Shown here piece by piece: positions 62,058 through 64,000 of a DNA stretch of 64,000 bases. The notes beneath the pieces are model-generated. The model saw only the letters and a list, made by a program, of their open reading frames with translations. It had not been told where the DNA came from and did not search any database. Both the position numbers and the translations under genes were made by a program. Origin of the DNA: VXNE01 sp965205735. Lineage in GTDB: Bacteria; Pseudomonadota; Gammaproteobacteria; Pseudomonadales; Azotimanducaceae. Position 1 is the first letter of the stretch. Every line of letters starts with the position of its first letter. The stretch spans positions 62,001 to 126,000 of the forward strand of contig OZ242179.1 of NCBI GenBank assembly GCA_965205735.1. Reading direction: 5' to 3'.

Positions 62058-62495
62058 TCAGGTGTATAGGGAAGCGCGTGCCGGATGCGCAATGCTTGCG
62101 AGAGAACGTTCCAGCGCCTCTGACAAGACGGGCGCGGGCGGCGACCAGGTGTAAGCCTGACGGAGGTAGCGCGAGAGAAGTCGCGGTCGCAGATCGATCA
62201 CTGAAGACGCGGCCGCGTCCAGGGGGGCAAGCGTGGCGTCCTTGGGCACGAGATAACCGCTGGCGTCCACATCGACAAGAAACGGTTCGATGCTCCGGCA
62301 GACGTTTTCGCCGCTGTCGGCCGGGCTGATGCCGTCGGGCGGTGCCAGCAGCGTCACCGCGAGAATATGGATGCGACGCGCCGGCAATTCCGCCTGGAGC
62401 GGGATCGTCCCGCCGCAAAACTTCTGCCAATCCTCGTCGGTGACCGCGATGAGCGGCGGCACATACTGAAAGACACGTAGGACGGTATCGACCAT
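62058..62495 (-). CDS. Hypothetical protein
   Basis: A 145-residue soluble protein beginning MVDTVLRVFQYVPPLIAVTDEDWQKFCGG and containing RRIHILAVTLLAPPDGISPAD and PFLVDVDASGYLVPKDATLAPLD. It has balanced composition and sensible codon usage. It is convergent with the glycosyltransferase gene, 25 bases apart. No family recognised. Confidence 0.6.
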   Translation of the reverse strand: MVDTVLRVFQYVPPLIAVTDEDWQKFCGGTIPLQAELPARRIHILAVTLLAPPDGISPADSGENVCRSIEPFLVDVDASGYLVPKDATLAPLDAAASSVIDLRPRLLSRYLRQAYTWSPPAPVLSEALERSLASIAHPARASLYT

Positions 62496-62567
62496 CGACG
62501 TAGGATATATGTACGCATATCCAGTATCAAGTCCGTGACTCGATGTTAGAGAGGCCCATGCGGTAGC

Positions 62568-63071
62568 TCATGGGGGCGTCAGGCGTCCCTCCTCGTCGAT
62601 GACTGCGACGCGAAATGGGTAGTCGTCTCCCCACTGCCACATCACGAGATTCAAGTCCTCGCTGCCTGCGCCGACCGCGAAACTACGCACTCGCATGCCG
62701 ATATAGCCCGCCTCGACCAGTCGTTCCCCCAGAAGCTGAGAAGCGGCAACCGCCCCGCCAAGCATATCGGCTTCCCACGTGGGACACGCCACGTAGGATT
62801 GATCCGCATCCACCTCTCGCAACAGCGTCTGGTCCTCGGCATCGAATACCGGCTCTGCATCGACCTCATACGCGCAGAGTGTAAGCGGCTGCATCGGCCG
62901 CCCGACCGGCTGTGCCTCCCGAATCGCCGTGACCGGCGAGAGCGAAAAGTATAGTGCGGGTACGCCCCGCCTGTTGAAACGTCCACCGTACCGACGCGCC
63001 CCCTCGCCCGACGCCGGTGTCCACAACCACTGTGGATTGTGCGCCCGGTACACCACGCCACGGAACCGCAT
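62568..63071 (-). CDS. RES-domain toxin (NAD-degrading type)
   Basis: A 167-residue RES protein: VYRAHNPQW with the Arg, GEGARRYGGRFNRRGVPALYFSLSPVTAIREA giving the R-E-S signature (Arg31, Glu near 51), and later YEVDAEPVFD and GAGSEDLNLVMW. Members of the RES-Xre class deplete NAD+ by phosphorolysis. It ends in a short tail (DEEGRLTPP). It lies 15 bases after its partner antitoxin on the same strand. Confidence 0.9.
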   Translation of the reverse strand: MRFRGVVYRAHNPQWLWTPASGEGARRYGGRFNRRGVPALYFSLSPVTAIREAQPVGRPMQPLTLCAYEVDAEPVFDAEDQTLLREVDADQSYVACPTWEADMLGGAVAASQLLGERLVEAGYIGMRVRSFAVGAGSEDLNLVMWQWGDDYPFRVAVIDEEGRLTPP

Positions 63072-63086
63072 CAGAGGAATCGACCG

Positions 63087-63443
63087 TCAGGCATAGCCTC
63101 CGGCCGCAACCCGGTCGAGGTAGGCGTACACGTACTCGGCCTTGCCTTCCCGCACCAACAGGTCGGGCGTCGCGCCTCCGAAGCCCGGAAGCCGCGCGCT
63201 GCGAAACCACGCATAGGCCGCGAGAGGAGACCCCATCTCCACCTCGACACGGTTCATGATCTCTAGCATCTGCCGCAGCCGAACCTGCGACTTGCGAGCC
63301 CGAATCCTCGACCTGCGCGTGAACGCGTCCTTCCCAAGCCCCAACGTCCTGGCGATCTCGCTCCTGGTAGTGCGCAGTTCGTCAGCGACCAGCGTCGGCG
63401 AGAACACCATATCCTCCACGAGTTTTTGAAGCTGCATCGTCAA
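63087..63443 (-). CDS. Xre/MbcA/ParS-type antitoxin
   Basis: A 118-residue protein with a helix-turn-helix-like N-terminal half (ELRTTRSEIARTLGLGKDAFTRRSRI) and the DUF2384-type C-terminal toxin-binding region (RLRQMLEIMNRVEVEMGSPLAAYAWFRSARLPGFGGATPDLLVREG). It neutralises the RES toxin encoded next to it and likely represses the operon. ATG 63443 (MTMQLQ). Confidence 0.9.
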   Translation of the reverse strand: MTMQLQKLVEDMVFSPTLVADELRTTRSEIARTLGLGKDAFTRRSRIRARKSQVRLRQMLEIMNRVEVEMGSPLAAYAWFRSARLPGFGGATPDLLVREGKAEYVYAYLDRVAAGGYA

Positions 63444-63462
63444 ACCTCACAGTTCACGACGG

Positions 63463-63486
63463 AGTATAGCGTGACAAAATGCGTCA
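63463..63486 (-). promoter_or_regulatory. Possible promoter/operator of RES-Xre operon
   Basis: On the minus strand TATACT (63468-63463) lies 20 bases before the antitoxin start and is preceded by the interrupted palindrome TGACGCATTTTGTCA (63486-63472), positioned where a repressor would cover a promoter. No good -35 box is visible. Confidence 0.35.
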
Positions 63487-63593
63487 TGCTACGGGCGGCA
63501 CCCACGGCGCAGTCTACTTGGCGAGGCCAGGAAGTCCCAATCACCATCCGTCCATCTTGCCGCTAGCGCGGCAAGTCGGACAGCCTGCCAACA

Positions 63594-64000
63594 CTAGTTG
63601 GCTGCGGTGTTTTCCGCCACCGACCGAATGCGCGAGACCATCGCGCGCAGGCCATTGCCCCTGTTGGGACTCAGGTGCCGCATGAGGTCGAGTTCGCCGA
63701 ACAGCGCTTCGATATCGAAGTCGAGGATGTCCTGCGGCTTGTTGCCGTCGTAGGCGGCGAGGACGATGGCGATCAGGCCGCGCACGATGTGCGCGTCGCT
63801 GTCGATCTTCAGATGCAGGCATCCCTGGTCGGTGTCGAAGCGCGGCACCAGCCACACCAGGCTCTGACAGCCGCGAACCAGGCGGTCACCGGTTTTCAGG
63901 TGCTCATCGAGTGGCGGCACCGACCTGCCGAGATCGAGGATGAAGCGGTACCTGTCCTCCCAGTCATCCAGGAATTGGAAGGTGCTGCGTACTTCGTCGA
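63594..64000 (-). CDS. sufE: SufE family protein (runs off window)
   Basis: The frame is open to the right edge, giving 135 codons. It reads STFQFLDDWEDRYRFILDLGRSVPPLDEHLK, then RLVRGCQSLVWLVPRF with the active cysteine in GCQS, IVRGLIAIVLAAYDGNKP, and ends LRAMVSRIRSVAEN. This is SufE, the sulfur acceptor that stimulates cysteine desulfurase SufS in Fe-S cluster assembly. The start lies beyond base 64000. Confidence 0.92.
   Translation of the reverse strand, partial: DEVRSTFQFLDDWEDRYRFILDLGRSVPPLDEHLKTGDRLVRGCQSLVWLVPRFDTDQGCLHLKIDSDAHIVRGLIAIVLAAYDGNKPQDILDFDIEALFGELDLMRHLSPNRGNGLRAMVSRIRSVAENTAAN

Noticed and set aside
1..64000. CRISPR arrays
   Set aside because: No set of regularly spaced identical repeats was seen; the repeats found are inverted ends, palindromes or two-copy duplications.

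Overview
The window is GC-rich DNA, most likely from an uncultured gammaproteobacterium. Supporting clues are an OadGAB sodium-pump operon, a YceH (UPF0502) gene, a ZnuD-like zinc receptor, SufE, a TIGR04283/TIGR04282-type glycosyltransferase pair and a DUF5916 outer-membrane protein. Many reading frames are interrupted by single frameshifts, internal deletions or insertions. That pattern fits a genome in decay (a host-associated or symbiotic lifestyle is possible) or, in part, assembly error; the sequence alone cannot separate these.

Layout. (1) 1-24.2 kb is mostly chromosomal. It holds a phosphotransferase start, a HAD hydrolase, a GFA protein with a broken second domain, a PD-(D/E)XK-like protein, a deleted peptide-binding protein, a MaoC hydratase, a membrane-anchored repeat protein, a retropepsin-like protease, a CDF transporter, a MITE sitting in the stop codon of a frameshifted yceH, tRNA-Arg(ACG), oadGAB, a frameshifted PLD-ATPase gene, a lipoprotein, a DUF418 protein, VapBC, a DUF5916 barrel, a quinone oxidoreductase, and a small Cys/His protein next to znuD. 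(2) 24.2-60.7 kb, starting at tRNA-Arg(CCT), is an accessory region rich in mobile DNA. It has a truncated DruA-like gene, a 2.18-kb insertion sequence carrying its own DNA adenine methylase, IS630, IS3 and IS110 elements, IS256 and IS481 fragments, LRR fragments, a LuxR regulator, a TadG-like protein and a CpaF ATPase lying between 0.78-kb direct repeats, a secreted PEP-synthase-like enzyme with a 2048-residue surface protein, a NERD protein, small secreted proteins, an HNH nuclease, a selenocysteine glutathione peroxidase, an RRM remnant and a frameshifted P4-type integrase. (3) 60.7-64 kb returns to chromosomal genes: two glycosyltransferases, a hypothetical, a RES/Xre toxin-antitoxin pair and SufE running off the end.

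The most notable observations are: the in-frame TGA at the catalytic position of a glutathione peroxidase followed by a SECIS-like hairpin; a two-gene insertion sequence whose passenger is a Dam-type methylase under an apparently leaderless promoter that contains a GATC; a TA-flanked MITE lodged in a TAG stop codon; and a secreted PEP-synthase-like protein overlapping a giant lamin-tail/Calx-beta/LRR surface protein whose LRR end is copied elsewhere in the island.

Family names come from recognised motifs and remembered family patterns; no database search was run.
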